Below are positions 55,019 through 64,000 of a stretch of 64,000 bases of DNA, one piece after another; positions within the stretch are counted from its first letter, which is position 1; each line of letters starts with the position of its first letter. The DNA lies in contig JAGVSM010002925.1 in assembly GCA_022494885.1 (NCBI GenBank), positions 1-64,000 of the forward strand, written 5' to 3'. A program made the translations under genes and the position numbers. Origin of the DNA: Micrasema longulum (taxonomy: Eukaryota; Arthropoda; Insecta; Trichoptera; Brachycentridae). The notes beneath the pieces are model-generated. The model had not been told where the DNA came from. It did not search any database and was given only the letters and a program-made list of their open reading frames with translations.

Positions 55019-57572
55019 GTAAGTACACCCCGTTTTTTCATTTATTAAGGAAATCATACAGTCTTTATATAAATACAAGGTACAAAAGAACAATTAAAAA
55101 AGTAAGAACAATTACAGATTTCACAATAATTAATTATGAATGCAGGAGGAGAGGGGAAAAATAATTCAGTTCTAAAAAAATAAAAATTTTAAATTATAAA
55201 TATTAATAAAAAGTACATAAAAGGGAGAAGACATTGTATAGCTCCAACTCTACTTTCCTCCCTCTCTCGCTGCTTTCATGAACATTTATTTTTCTTTTTA
55301 ATAATTCACAACCAACAATAATTAATTAGATGCAGGTTGTAGATGTAGATATGAATAAGTATAAATGAAGAGTTGAAATCAAAAGTTAAAATTAAATTAA
55401 TCGGGTGGTGGTCCTGTGGCTAGTGTCTTGGACTTACGGACCAAAGGTCCGTGGTTCGAATCCTACTCTACCCCAACTTGATTCCTATTTTCTAATAGTG
55501 AGTTATTTACAGCTCGTTGAAAATGGCCCTCAAAATAAAATATATGGGTAAATCATAAGAACGTAAATATTTATTTTAAAAAAAAATAAAAAAATAAATA
55601 AAAAAAAGTTAAAATTAAAATTAAGAATTAAAATTAAAAAGTAAAAAATTAAAAGATAAAATTAAAAGTCAAATTAAAAGTTAAAAGTCAAGCAGGAGAT
55701 ATATTTAAAATGTCTAACAGATCTGATAAAAATATGGTATTTACAATGTAATATGTTGATGTCACTAAAACTGACATTATAGGTAATCTGTATTTTTCGA
55801 AGAGTGCTATTTTTAAAATAATTAGTCATTGAGTTAGGAATGTCGAAGAGTACAGATTGACGAGTTTTACGGACAGGGACTCGATATGAAATGCCTCTAA
55901 CAATTTCTGGGCTATCAATTAAGTTATTAATAAATTTGTATAGAAAGCTCATCCATTCATACAGTACATAATGTATATTTTATTATATTTCTTTTTTCAC
56001 GACATCCTGAAAAAAATATGGAACTCACTGGGGAATAAGCATAACGGCTATTTTTAGAAATTAAGTTTCTCAAACTTTTAAATTCTGTGTGCGTGTTTTG
56101 TAAAAATTGTTGTTATTTTCCTAATTAAATACATTAAATTGTTTAAAGTATTGGAAGAAAGAGGGAAAACATTTTTGAGAGTGGAATATTAGTTTGGACA
56201 TTTACAGGCCTTATGACCTGTCGGGCTGGTTAAAGAGGCTTCTTTATACACCGTGTGGCATTCACCAATCTGTCAACGTTTAATATCTACATTTCCTCAA
56301 TTCTTCCACCTGTCAAATTTTGTGAAGTGAAAGAGTAGAAACCTTTATTGGCGTGGGTGAGATTCGTCTGGGTGAATTATTTCACCCACTAGGCAACGCC
56401 TGAAAACGCTTAAAATTTTAGAATTATTTTTACACTTAAATCAGCAAATGACAGGTCATTAGTCTTGTAAATGCCTTGACTTCCATATTCTCTTTTCAAA
56501 AATGTTTTCCCTATCTGTTTCAATAAATTTAGATCTTAATATCTCATTACGAAGGAAATCTAGCCTGTCTACAAATATTTGTACTTACTCAAAACATTGT
56601 TGAATAAACTAACCGGTGTAAAAAACAGACATAATTTATATTAACATCATATACAATAATAATATCGATCCACTCTGGGCCATACTTATTAACTTGGAAT
56701 AAAGTTACGCGTTGGCATAGTAGCGGAATATGGATGGGAATATCATCTTTATTATAGTGGTAGAATACGGATGTTATTTCCATCCTTATTCCACCACTAT
56801 GCCTTGGCGTAACTTTATACCAAGTTTAATCACCGGTGAATTTATTAAAGCTGGCGCGTTCGCAAAACTTACACATATGAATTGTTTAGTATCTGTGAAT
56901 ACGCCCATGTTATGACATCGCTAGGCATATGCATTATGAAAAAAATCTGTCTCGCGCTCCGACGCGCTTATGAGCGTGACAAAGACTACTATTGCTTTCT
57001 TAGTTGCTAATGATATGGTAATAAAATATACACCGGATTATTTTTGTTGATTTTTTTTATTTTTTTTAATGTATATTATTAGGCAGACGCCGTGGCGTAG
57101 TTGGTTGGACGGCCAACTGTGAAACTGGCGTCACGGGTTCAATTCCCGCCAGTTGCAAGAAAAAAATCCAAGAAAGGTTTTTTCCTCAATTGGTCTGGGT
57201 GTTGTGGTGTATTTTTCATTACCTCCTTCCATATCCCCTTTATCGCACCTGCTGACAAGCCTTAAAATAAAGGCTTAGCGGGTTAAACCCTTTAAAAAAA
57301 TATATATATTAATTTAAAAAAAAAGAAAAAAAGTATGGCCTTGTAAGAGAAGACTCGTGCTAAAATAGACTTACATATATGTTTATTTATATATTTCTAT
57401 ATACATACACACACACGTGTGCACCCTTATAAACATTCATATACATACACACACATACACGCACATACACACATATACATGCATATATACATACATATAT
57501 GTACACATACCCACATAAATATTCATACATATATACACAAACATATACATAAACATCCTTACATACACATAC

Positions 57573-57603
<31 letters not shown>

Positions 57604-60600
57604 TATTTTTAAATGTTATCCTTCTTACCAGTGTATTGTATAGTGTTTAAATCGTCAGATACTTCTGCTTTCGTGTGAATTTTGCTGCGATTCCTTATAA
57701 TAAAAAAATAATAATATAATAATGTACACTCAATGTTTAGCTATGGATGAAAACCACTGGTTTATTAATATATTTTTTCATTTTTCATAATATATTTCGT
57801 CATCCTTCTTTCTGCATCCTGTAGTGCATAAGTCATTGCATTAGTAAACCAAACTCAGCGTAGTTTGATCATTTGTCACATGAAGGTAAGGTAATCAGTC
57901 TTAAATTTCAAGAGCCGGTCCAGGAACAGTATAATATTTCACTTCAAAAAATCTTTAAAGTCAGAATGTATAAAAATCGTTTTGCGTTCTTATAAATTAC
58001 CAAAATACTTCAATTTCGGGAGCCGTTTTCAACGAGTTGTAAATAACTCACCATTAGAAAATAGGGATCAAGTTTGTTTAGAGTATGGTTTGTGACACTA
58101 GCCACAGGACTACGGCCTGATTCACGATTTCAAGCCCACCCTGCCAGGAATGAGGAAATTTAGCCCTTAAGAAAATTGGATACAAACAAACGTATTCTTA
58201 CGCGCCATAAATTTTTTAAATTTTTTTTTTATCTTTTATTAATTAATTTTATAAATGGTAAATGTTTTTAAAAAAATATATACATATCATTTTTTTACAT
58301 CTAGTAAATATTATAACTGTAACTCTCCAAAAAAAGAGACTAACTCTTGCGCTTGGAGAGTGACTTAGACTGTTATAGTTGTTTTTTTATTAGGGTTTAT
58401 ATAATTTGGAATATTCGAGTACATGAGAAAAAACAAAAACATATATACATAAATATAAACAGAAAATAAGAATATATTCCTACTAATTAAAATTGAATGC
58501 AGTTTTTGCACTTGTTTAAAAAATTTCTTTAGATTTACTTTGAATTTATTAATAGATATATTAGTTTTAATACTTTTTAGTTCATTGGGGAGATTATTGT
58601 AATTTTAGACACCCTTGAAGACAAAGCTATTTTGACCATGACTTGTGGTGTGTGTGAAATTTATTGTTTTTAATATTATTTTGGTATATGAGTGACTTAT
58701 TCAACTCAAATTCTTTTATTTATCCTTCTTTATAAATTTGTATAGTGGAATTTATTTTATGAATATTGTCTACTGTCTAAATTAAAACATTAAATTTTAC
58801 TACAAAGTTTCTTAAAAATGCATGAAAATAAAGAAATTTTTTGAATGACGTCACTAGTTCCTCCGAATCAACCAATGGTAAGAGAGTTGTGACAGATTTC
58901 TGGTTTACGGTTATTCAACTGACCAATCAGCAAAACTCACCAAGAAGAAGGAAGAGATAATTTGAGACGTCACATGCGGAGTAATTTAAAAAATTCAATT
59001 CTGCAAAAAATTAAAGCACTATACGATACATAAAAAAACGATAATAATTTTTGAAAATCACTGATCTTTCTCATTGAACCTGGGACTTTAAGCTCACCGC
59101 TACTCAACAAGGCGGAATTGTCTGCACTCGGAATTTATTCAGGATTTTTACCTCAAAGCAGCTATCGAGCCAAAAAAATACTAATCCAGAATTCTGGCTC
59201 TATTCCACACTTAGAACTGTATTCTTATCCCCCCGGACACACAGAGAAAAGTTACTTTCTCAAAGCAATTTCGCAGATATTTTGAATGTACATAAATTTG
59301 TATTTTGTCTGCAAATCTGAATTCTGGGGTCCTTGAATTAATTTATTGAATTTTTCAAATGTTAATTTTGACCGGTTTGGGCGCGGTAGTTCATATTTCA
59401 CAATGAGTAATGGTTGATTCGAGCGATTCAGTTTAAGTAACATCTAAATACTGGTTCTGGTTCGATCCCACGTGCGGTAAGAAGGCCAAAATCCTTTAAT
59501 CATAATGAATTGATTTAACGATTTAAAAGCGACGATAAATAAATGACCAAACATATCAAAATAAAAATAACTTGCCTTTTATGCACCACTTTATTTTTTA
59601 ATTCATGGACCAACTAGTTTCAGCAACGCATAGCGTTCTTTAGGGTTGATCATAATCCTAAGGGATAGTTTGTAATTATTCCTGAAGGAGGCAATGTTGG
59701 CAAAACTAATTGGAGTATTTTTTTAAAAGTACTGCATGAAATAAAAAGTTTTTTTTATTTGTTCCACAAAGTAAGTGCACTTCAAACATTAAAAAATATT
59801 ATTAATGTTTTTTTCTGCATTGCATCTCTTCTTTTTTGGACGTATATTTAAATACGCTTTTTTCTTCTTTCTTCTTCAGCCTTATCCTCTCCACTGCTGG
59901 ATAAAGGCCTCTTCCAAACGTCTCCATAACTTCCAATCACCCGCTTTCATCATCCATGTTTTACCAGCAATAGAGGCGATGTCGTCGACCCATCTTTTCT
60001 GTGACCTTTCAACACTTCTTTTGTTTGCCCATGGCCTACTCTTTATTATTCTGGGTGTCCACCTGCCATCATTTTGCCTTGCCATGTGTCCTGCTCACTG
60101 CCATTTTAATTTCGCAGCACGATTGATGATATCCACGACTCCGGTTCAGCGCTTTATTTCTTCATTTCCTACTCTGTCTCTTAGACATACACCGAGCATA
60201 TGTATTTCCATGGATCGTTGCATGCACTGGCTACTTTTTTGTGTTACAGACATGGTTTTTAGTCCGGATATTGTCCGCTAACAATATGCACGATTCATAT
60301 TTCCGTATAAAAAAGACGTTAAAGATTTTGGTTCTATGATAAAAGAAAGCATTTTAGAATTTCCTGGTCACAGAAGAATTTCTGTAAACTTTTTTAATAG
60401 GAAAAATACATCAATAAATCATACAGAGTTATGTGAAAATTAGATCTTACTGAAAAGCTGGAAACATGAAACCTTCCCATATTGAATATTTTACTGTCTC
60501 TGGACCGGAATCTGAAGCATAAGACTGATCGCCTTACCTTTGTATGAAGAACGATCGTGATCGCTGCAATTGGTGTACCGATTCAGTTCCTATGCACCCT

Positions 60601-61854
60601 TCAGCGTGGTAAAGGGTATGATGATGATCATTTGACCTTTTGAAATAAACAATATAAAATTACTATTCTTCAGTGATTCGTTATTTTTAATTTTGTTATT
60701 CTAGCTATTCATATTCTAGCATTTTGATAGCGCATGAAATCCGATTTCTAGTAATTAATTAGTTATCAATACAAATTAAGTAAATACAGAAATGCACTTT
60801 TGGATTTCTAAGAGAATTGGTCAAATACGAACAAACTAAAGATAGGAAGGATAATAACACTTATATGAGTTCGCTTGCTACACGAAGATGACACAGAAAA
60901 CATTGTAAATAAAAAAAAAGTGGTTTAAATCAATTCTTTACGTTACAGATTGCGGTTTGCTGCGTGCTGTCAGTAGCTCATGGATCCCTCGTGGCCATCA
61001 TCCCTTCCGTCACTTACTACCACTCTCAAGACACCCTTGGGCAGTACTCCTACGGCTACCACGGAGGACCTTCGTCCAAGCAGGAGTTCCGAACCATCGA
61101 CGGAGTGACCCACGGAGGCTATTCCTACATCGACGCCAACAACATCATCCAGACCGTCAGCTACATCAGCGACCCTATCCATGGATTCCGAGTAGCAGCC
61201 ACAAACTTACCCCAACAAGCTCCTCATTTCGTAGTTCCTTTCGTTGCTCCTGCGGCACCACTTGTACCAGTAGCGCAAGAAGAACCAAAGTCGCAAGTGG
61301 AAACAGCCAGAATTGAAGAGCAAAAAGATCAAAGTGAAGAATTGAAAGCACCAGAAGACACACCAGAGGTAATTGCAGCTAGGGCTGCTCATTTTAAAGC
61401 TCACGAAGAAGCCAAAGCTGCTGCTGAAGAAACAGGGTCAGGTGAATCATCTGAAAATTTACGTCGGCGCCGACGCTCTGCTATCTTCACTCCTCTAGCT
61501 TACTATTATTCTCCCGTCATCTCTACCCAATACGAAGTCAAAGACAACCTTGGTCAGTACAGTTACGGATATAACGACGGCTTATCTGCCAAAGCTGAAT
61601 CCCGATCCTTCGATGGCACCACGAGCGGAGGGTATTCGTACTTGGACTCCAACGGAATCGTCCAGAATGTGAACTACATCGCTGATAGCAATGGTTTCAG
61701 AGTCGCCGCTTCTAATCTTCCAGAGGCCCCCAAGGCTATTGAAGCTCCAGTCTTCGTAGCTCCGGTCGCTCCTCAAGAGACCCCGGAAGTTGCTGAAGCG
61801 AGGGCAGCTCACCTTGAAGCCCATGAAAAGGCTAAATCGCAAAACCAGCTTTGA
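55007..61854 (+). CDS. Cuticle protein with two tandem R&R-type chitin-binding domains
   Basis: Secreted structural protein of the exoskeleton; R&R domains bind chitin. Exon 1 (55007-55018) encodes MKAF and stops at donor GTAAGT. Exon 2 (60949-61854) continues in phase 0 with IAVCCVLSVAHG, completing a signal peptide of about 17 residues. A four-codon first exon split in the signal peptide is the usual layout of insect cuticle genes. The protein is 305 residues. Domain 1 (about 30-92) has GQYSYGY, GGYSYIDAN and GFRVAATNLP; domain 2 (about 200-262) has GQYSYGY, GGYSYLDSNG and GFRVAASNLP. Each is followed by a related tail (TPEV..ARAAH..AHE.AK at 142-160 and 282-300), so the gene arose by internal duplication. 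RRRRRS at 176-181 resembles a furin site. The exact R&R subclass is uncertain. Intron 1 (5930 bases) is full of repeats. Confidence 0.88.
55036..55975 (-). mobile_element. LINE family J2, inverted copy just inside cuticle gene intron 1
   Basis: The reversed tail starts about 18 bases after the exon 1 donor. The coding end (55952-55674) reads MSFLYKFINNLIDSPEIVRG, ISYRVPVRKTRQSVLFDIPN. SINE2 (55398-55600) is inserted in the tail. Confidence 0.78.
55398..55600 (+). mobile_element. tRNA-derived SINE2 inside LINE J2
   Basis: GGTCCTGTGGCTAGTGTCTT, ACGGACCAAAGGTCCGT, GGTTCGAATCC, then CCCCAACTTGATTCCTATT and the GAAAATGGCCCTCAAAAT body; A-rich tail. Confidence 0.8.
56155..56600 (+). repeat. R1 copy with both inverted ends
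   Basis: Starts GAGGGAAAACATTTTTGAGA and ends with the inverted AAAAATGTTTTCCCTATCTG, so this copy shows R1 as a foldback unit of about 350 bases plus a CATTACGAAGGAAAT flank. Confidence 0.7.
56686..56833. mobile_element. Inverted-repeat element
   Basis: Arms of about 55 bases (TTAACTTGGAATAAAGTTAC, GCATAGTAGCGGAATATGGA and the inverse) around a short spacer. No ORF. Confidence 0.6.
57080..57300 (+). mobile_element. tRNA-derived SINE3
   Basis: The head ACGCCGTGGCGTAGTTGGTT (box A), ACGGGTTCAATTCCCGCCAG (box B) is a good tRNA-like fold. The body CTCAATTGGTCTGGGTGTTG, TTACCTCCTTCCATATCCCC, ACAAGCCTTAAAATAAAGGC precedes an A-run. Confidence 0.72.
57365..57605 (+). repeat. Degenerate (CATA)n/(AC)n microsatellite
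   Basis: 240 bases of CATACACA, CATATACA and TATATA repeats in cuticle gene intron 1. Confidence 0.85.
57795..58130 (-). mobile_element. SINE1 body and SINE2, both reversed
   Basis: 57795-57945 is the SINE1 body (TGTAGTGCATAAGTCATTGC, TTGATCATTTGTCACATGAA). 57975-58130 is a reversed SINE2 (AACGAGTTGTAAATAACTCA, GACACTAGCCACAGGAC) with box B decayed. Confidence 0.6.
58150..59580. other. Cuticle gene intron 1, mostly unassigned
   Basis: 58210-58780 has the A/T pattern of a reversed LINE tail. A tRNA-like fragment (TTGAACCTGGGACTTTAAGC) is at about 59076. No gene. Confidence 0.35.
59590..59725. mobile_element. Family C relative with two hammerhead-like arms
   Basis: The left arm on the minus strand (59609-59646) reads ACC, CTAAAGA, a stem-loop around ACGC-TAT-GCGT, GAAA, CTAGTT, GGT. 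The right arm on plus (from 59679) reads CCTGAAGGAGGCAATGTTGG, CAAAACTAATTGG. Both cores are mutated. Confidence 0.38.
59850..60290 (-). mobile_element. LINE RT C-terminus, second copy of the 26797-27470 family
   Basis: Minus-strand frame 60085-59882: MARQNDGRWTPRIIKSRPWA, VDDIASIAGKTWMMKAGDWK, LWRRLEEAFIQQW. The C/T-rich tail at 59858-59880 and the upstream frames match the 26.8 kb copy. Confidence 0.78.
60480..60640 (+). mobile_element. SINE1 body fragment
   Basis: CTCTGGACCGGAATCTGAAG, AAGACTGATCGCCTTACCTT, TATGCACCCTTCAGCG, ending in the ATGATGATGAT tail. Confidence 0.6.
60949..61854 (+). CDS. Cuticle protein exon 2 (residues 5-305)
   Basis: Begins after acceptor TTACGTTACAG and runs 301 codons to TGA, with distinctly higher GC than its surroundings. 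It holds both R&R domains, the polyarginine site and both alanine/glutamate-rich tails. No start codon fits inside it without losing the signal peptide. Confidence 0.92.
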   Translation: MAVCCVLSVAHGSLVAIIPSVTYYHSQDTLGQYSYGYHGGPSSKQEFRTIDGVTHGGYSYIDANNIIQTVSYISDPIHGFRVAATNLPQQAPHFVVPFVAPAAPLVPVAQEEPKSQVETARIEEQKDQSEELKAPEDTPEVIAARAAHFKAHEEAKAAAEETGSGESSENLRRRRRSAIFTPLAYYYSPVISTQYEVKDNLGQYSYGYNDGLSAKAESRSFDGTTSGGYSYLDSNGIVQNVNYIADSNGFRVAASNLPEAPKAIEAPVFVAPVAPQETPEVAEARAAHLEAHEKAKSQNQL

Positions 61855-61982
61855 ATTTTGAATCCAAACTGTCAATTTGAAATTAAGAAATTATTTTCAG
61901 CAGACTGAATGAAATATGATAATTATTTGAGACTTTTGTAAAATAGCTTATTGGCTCCTCTTCGTCGAAACAAAACCTGGAA

Positions 61983-61988
61983 AATAAA
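61983..61988 (+). promoter_or_regulatory. Poly(A) signal of the cuticle protein gene
   Basis: AATAAA about 130 bases after the stop codon, followed by two more overlapping hexamers up to about 62000. Confidence 0.6.
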
Positions 61989-62569
61989 GAAATAAAATAA
62001 AAATTGAAAAAAAAAGTTTATTTTATTCCCGGCTAAAAATGTTGTTATTTGTGTAAGTTAAATATTATGTAACTTAAATTTATTAAGATAATACAATATA
62101 GTTTTCGGAGAGCACTCCTCCCATGGTGTAGGACCCCCGATGCCCCCCTTGCCCCCCGGATGTCAACACTAAATGGCGGACTTACTGCCACTAGCAATTT
62201 CTTACAGCCTGACCAAAAACAAATAAAAAATACAATAATAATAGAAATTAATTTTAAAAGTAAAATAAATAAATACACAAACACAATTATTATGGTGTCT
62301 ATGGCTTACACTAATAAGGAACAAGAACAGCAGATAGAACAAAACAAGTTAAAAGTATTCAGAATTAGGAAGTTCAGTGGTTTTAAAATTGCTTTATTTG
62401 ATACTGATGACTGTCAAACTAAGAAAAAAAAAATGTGTATCGTATTATCTTCGCTACGACTTTTTAAAGTTATATATTTTTTTAATTACTCAACGCGTGA
62501 CGTTACTAGTTCTCTTCGGTGAGTTGTCCTGATTGGTGGGACGGCTTTTTGGAAACTACCAATCTTTCG

Positions 62570-62935
62570 GAACACTATCATTCTATAATTGATTGATTAA
62601 GAAGAATAAATTAATTTATCTAAGAATTAGTTTATCCATAAATTAGCCTCTAATGTAATTGTAGACGAAGAACTAAAAAACTTGTTAAAAATTGTAGCAA
62701 ACGTGGACATAATACTAGAATATCAGAAAAATATTATATGCAACTTTCTAAAACAAGACAAGGACAGTCGAGACTAATAAACCAGTGACTGAAATTATGC
62801 AATAAACTACCAGACAAAACTAAACAAAAGACTCAGACAAATTTTCAACAACAGAGTATGAATAAAAAAATTATATATTATTTTTGTAAAATGAATGGAA
62901 TAACCCGTAAGGGTTAATAAATAAATTTAAAAAAA
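62570..62935 (+). mobile_element. LINE 3' fragment, family J3
   Basis: Broken frame with RGHNTRISEKYYMQLSKTRQ, GQSRLINQ and LCNKLPDKTKQKTQTNF; tail AACCCGTAAGGGTTAATAAA. Confidence 0.7.
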
Positions 62936-62939
62936 AAAC

Positions 62940-63735
62940 TTGTGACGTCATTTAAAGCAGTTAATTTTATTAATGGATTTTAGATAAACTTCGCCTTACA
63001 ATAAGTGCTTTAATTTTTACCGCTTGTAGGAAAATATTTTTTATAACCAGTTTCTCGTAGCAATGAACTTCCTCATAACCCACCACTGGGTGTTAACTAT
63101 CAAGGCACCTAATTTGGCAAACTTAACTGCAAATCTATCTAAATTATTTACAAAAATATTAATTTTCATGGTAAGTAGAAAATACGGTCTTTTGCGATGT
63201 ATCACAAGGGGTTTAAAAAGACACTCCAGTGAAAAATTACATTATGAAATGTTAGTCAGTAATCTATGATAGTGGTTTCAAAAATAATGTATAGATGTCG
63301 CTAAAACCGGTGGTTTTGATAAAAATAGTGACTTGTTCTCAAAAATATATAGTCTGTAAAAATGATCTAAAGATAAGTACAAAATAATGACAATAAACTG
63401 TGGAAAAAGACAAACATTTATTGCATCTAAATTATGTTGCCAATTGAGTAAAGAAACATCGGTCGAGTATAAACGGGAAATTTGAATTAAAAAATATTTT
63501 CTTTGGCGTGATAAAAATTAGGATTAGCATTAAATTGAACGGCAAAGTTTTTTGAATTTATATTACAGTTTTTCTTATGACGATAATATTATTTGGAAGT
63601 TATTCCACTTTATATGGACTTAACCTTTCACTGCCCAATTTTTCTAATTCTAACTAAAAATACATATTTGTAAACGTATGCAGATACTGGGAAATACGAT
63701 GAACTTTTTGATCAGATTTATTTTCATATTTTATT
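62940..63735. other. Gene-free stretch
   Basis: No recognised coding, RNA or repeat signal. AT-rich. Confidence 0.35.
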
Positions 63736-64000
63736 TAAATCTAGGCATCCACAGGGCCTGTCATCTCGAATAATTGGTAGAATTTCACCCGAATAAATAA
63801 AGGTTTCAGCTCTTTAACATAACAAACATTAACAGATGAAAGAATTGAAGGAATGTATAAAGGTTTCAGCTCTTTAACATAACAAACATTAACAGATGAA
63901 AGAATTGAAGGAATGTAGATGTTCAAATATGGGCAGAATGGTGAATGTTACACAGTGTGTAAAGTGGCCATTTAAACCAGCCAATGATGTCATAAGCCAT
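63735..64000 (-). repeat. R1 copy with an internal tandem duplication
   Basis: A reverse R1 (CACAGTGTGTAAAGTGGCCA at 63951) that contains a 60-base segment repeated twice exactly (63797-63856 and 63857-63916). Runs off the window end. Confidence 0.75.

Noticed and set aside
56155..56600. R1 as a carrier of hammerhead motifs
   Set aside because: No CUGANGA-GAAA arrangement with closing stems was found in R1; it is separate from families A-G.
57419..57643. 74-codon His/Tyr/Ile-rich frame
   Set aside because: It is a translation of the (CATA)n microsatellite.
60957..61316. Overlapping plus and minus frames across the cuticle exon (60957-61316, 60970-61182, 61175-61404, 61582-61875)
   Set aside because: They are alternative-frame shadows of the GC-richer R&R coding exon and have no domain resemblance.

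Overview
This is nuclear DNA of an insect: AT-rich, intron-bearing genes with GT/AG splice sites, a chemoreceptor of the insect gustatory (Gr) family, an arthropod R&R-type cuticle protein, and very dense LINE, SINE and DNA-transposon debris. I cannot fix the order; several LINE 3' ends look like those common in Lepidoptera, but beetles and others are not excluded. No bacterial, organellar or rRNA genes were seen.

Three host genes can be supported, all split by introns and filled with transposons. (1) A gustatory receptor on + (23892-31851) in four exons joined by three phase-0 introns, encoding 441 residues. (2) The spliceosomal core protein Sm D2 on - (37955-36122), 119 residues, whose start codon appears split by a short intron. 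(3) A secreted cuticle protein on + (TATA box 54879, exon 1 55007-55018, exon 2 60949-61854), 305 residues, with two chitin-binding-type R&R domains separated by a run of five arginines.

Layout: 1-23640 is repeat territory. It holds LINE fragments (8.6, 10.0, 12.3, 14.2, 20.2, 21.3 and 22.0-23.6 kb), a decayed transposon protein (11.4-12.3 kb), tRNA-derived SINEs, several terminal-inverted-repeat (TIR) elements, and many copies of an unclassified repeat here named R1. 23.9-31.9 kb is the receptor gene, with a hAT element, nested LINEs and a SINE in its introns. 32-36 kb has hairpin elements. 36.1-38 kb is Sm D2, with nested LINEs in intron 2. 38-54.8 kb is intergenic with MITEs, LINE tails, SINEs and a local duplication. 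54.9-62 kb is the cuticle gene. 62-64 kb is again repeats.

The most unusual signal is a set of at least six short families, mostly inverted-repeat elements, whose arms carry hammerhead-ribozyme-like cores (a CUGANGA-like box, stem II, GAAA, and a U-H cleavage site closed by stem I). The best pair is at 35732-35774 and 35874-35916. Hammerheads are known from the terminal repeats of Penelope-like retroelements, so these are probably non-autonomous relatives. No reverse transcriptase of that class was recognised here.

The three host genes belong to unrelated processes (taste, splicing, cuticle) and nothing suggests they work together. All coordinates come from reading the sequence by eye; repeat boundaries are approximate unless a TIR or target-site duplication (TSD) is stated.
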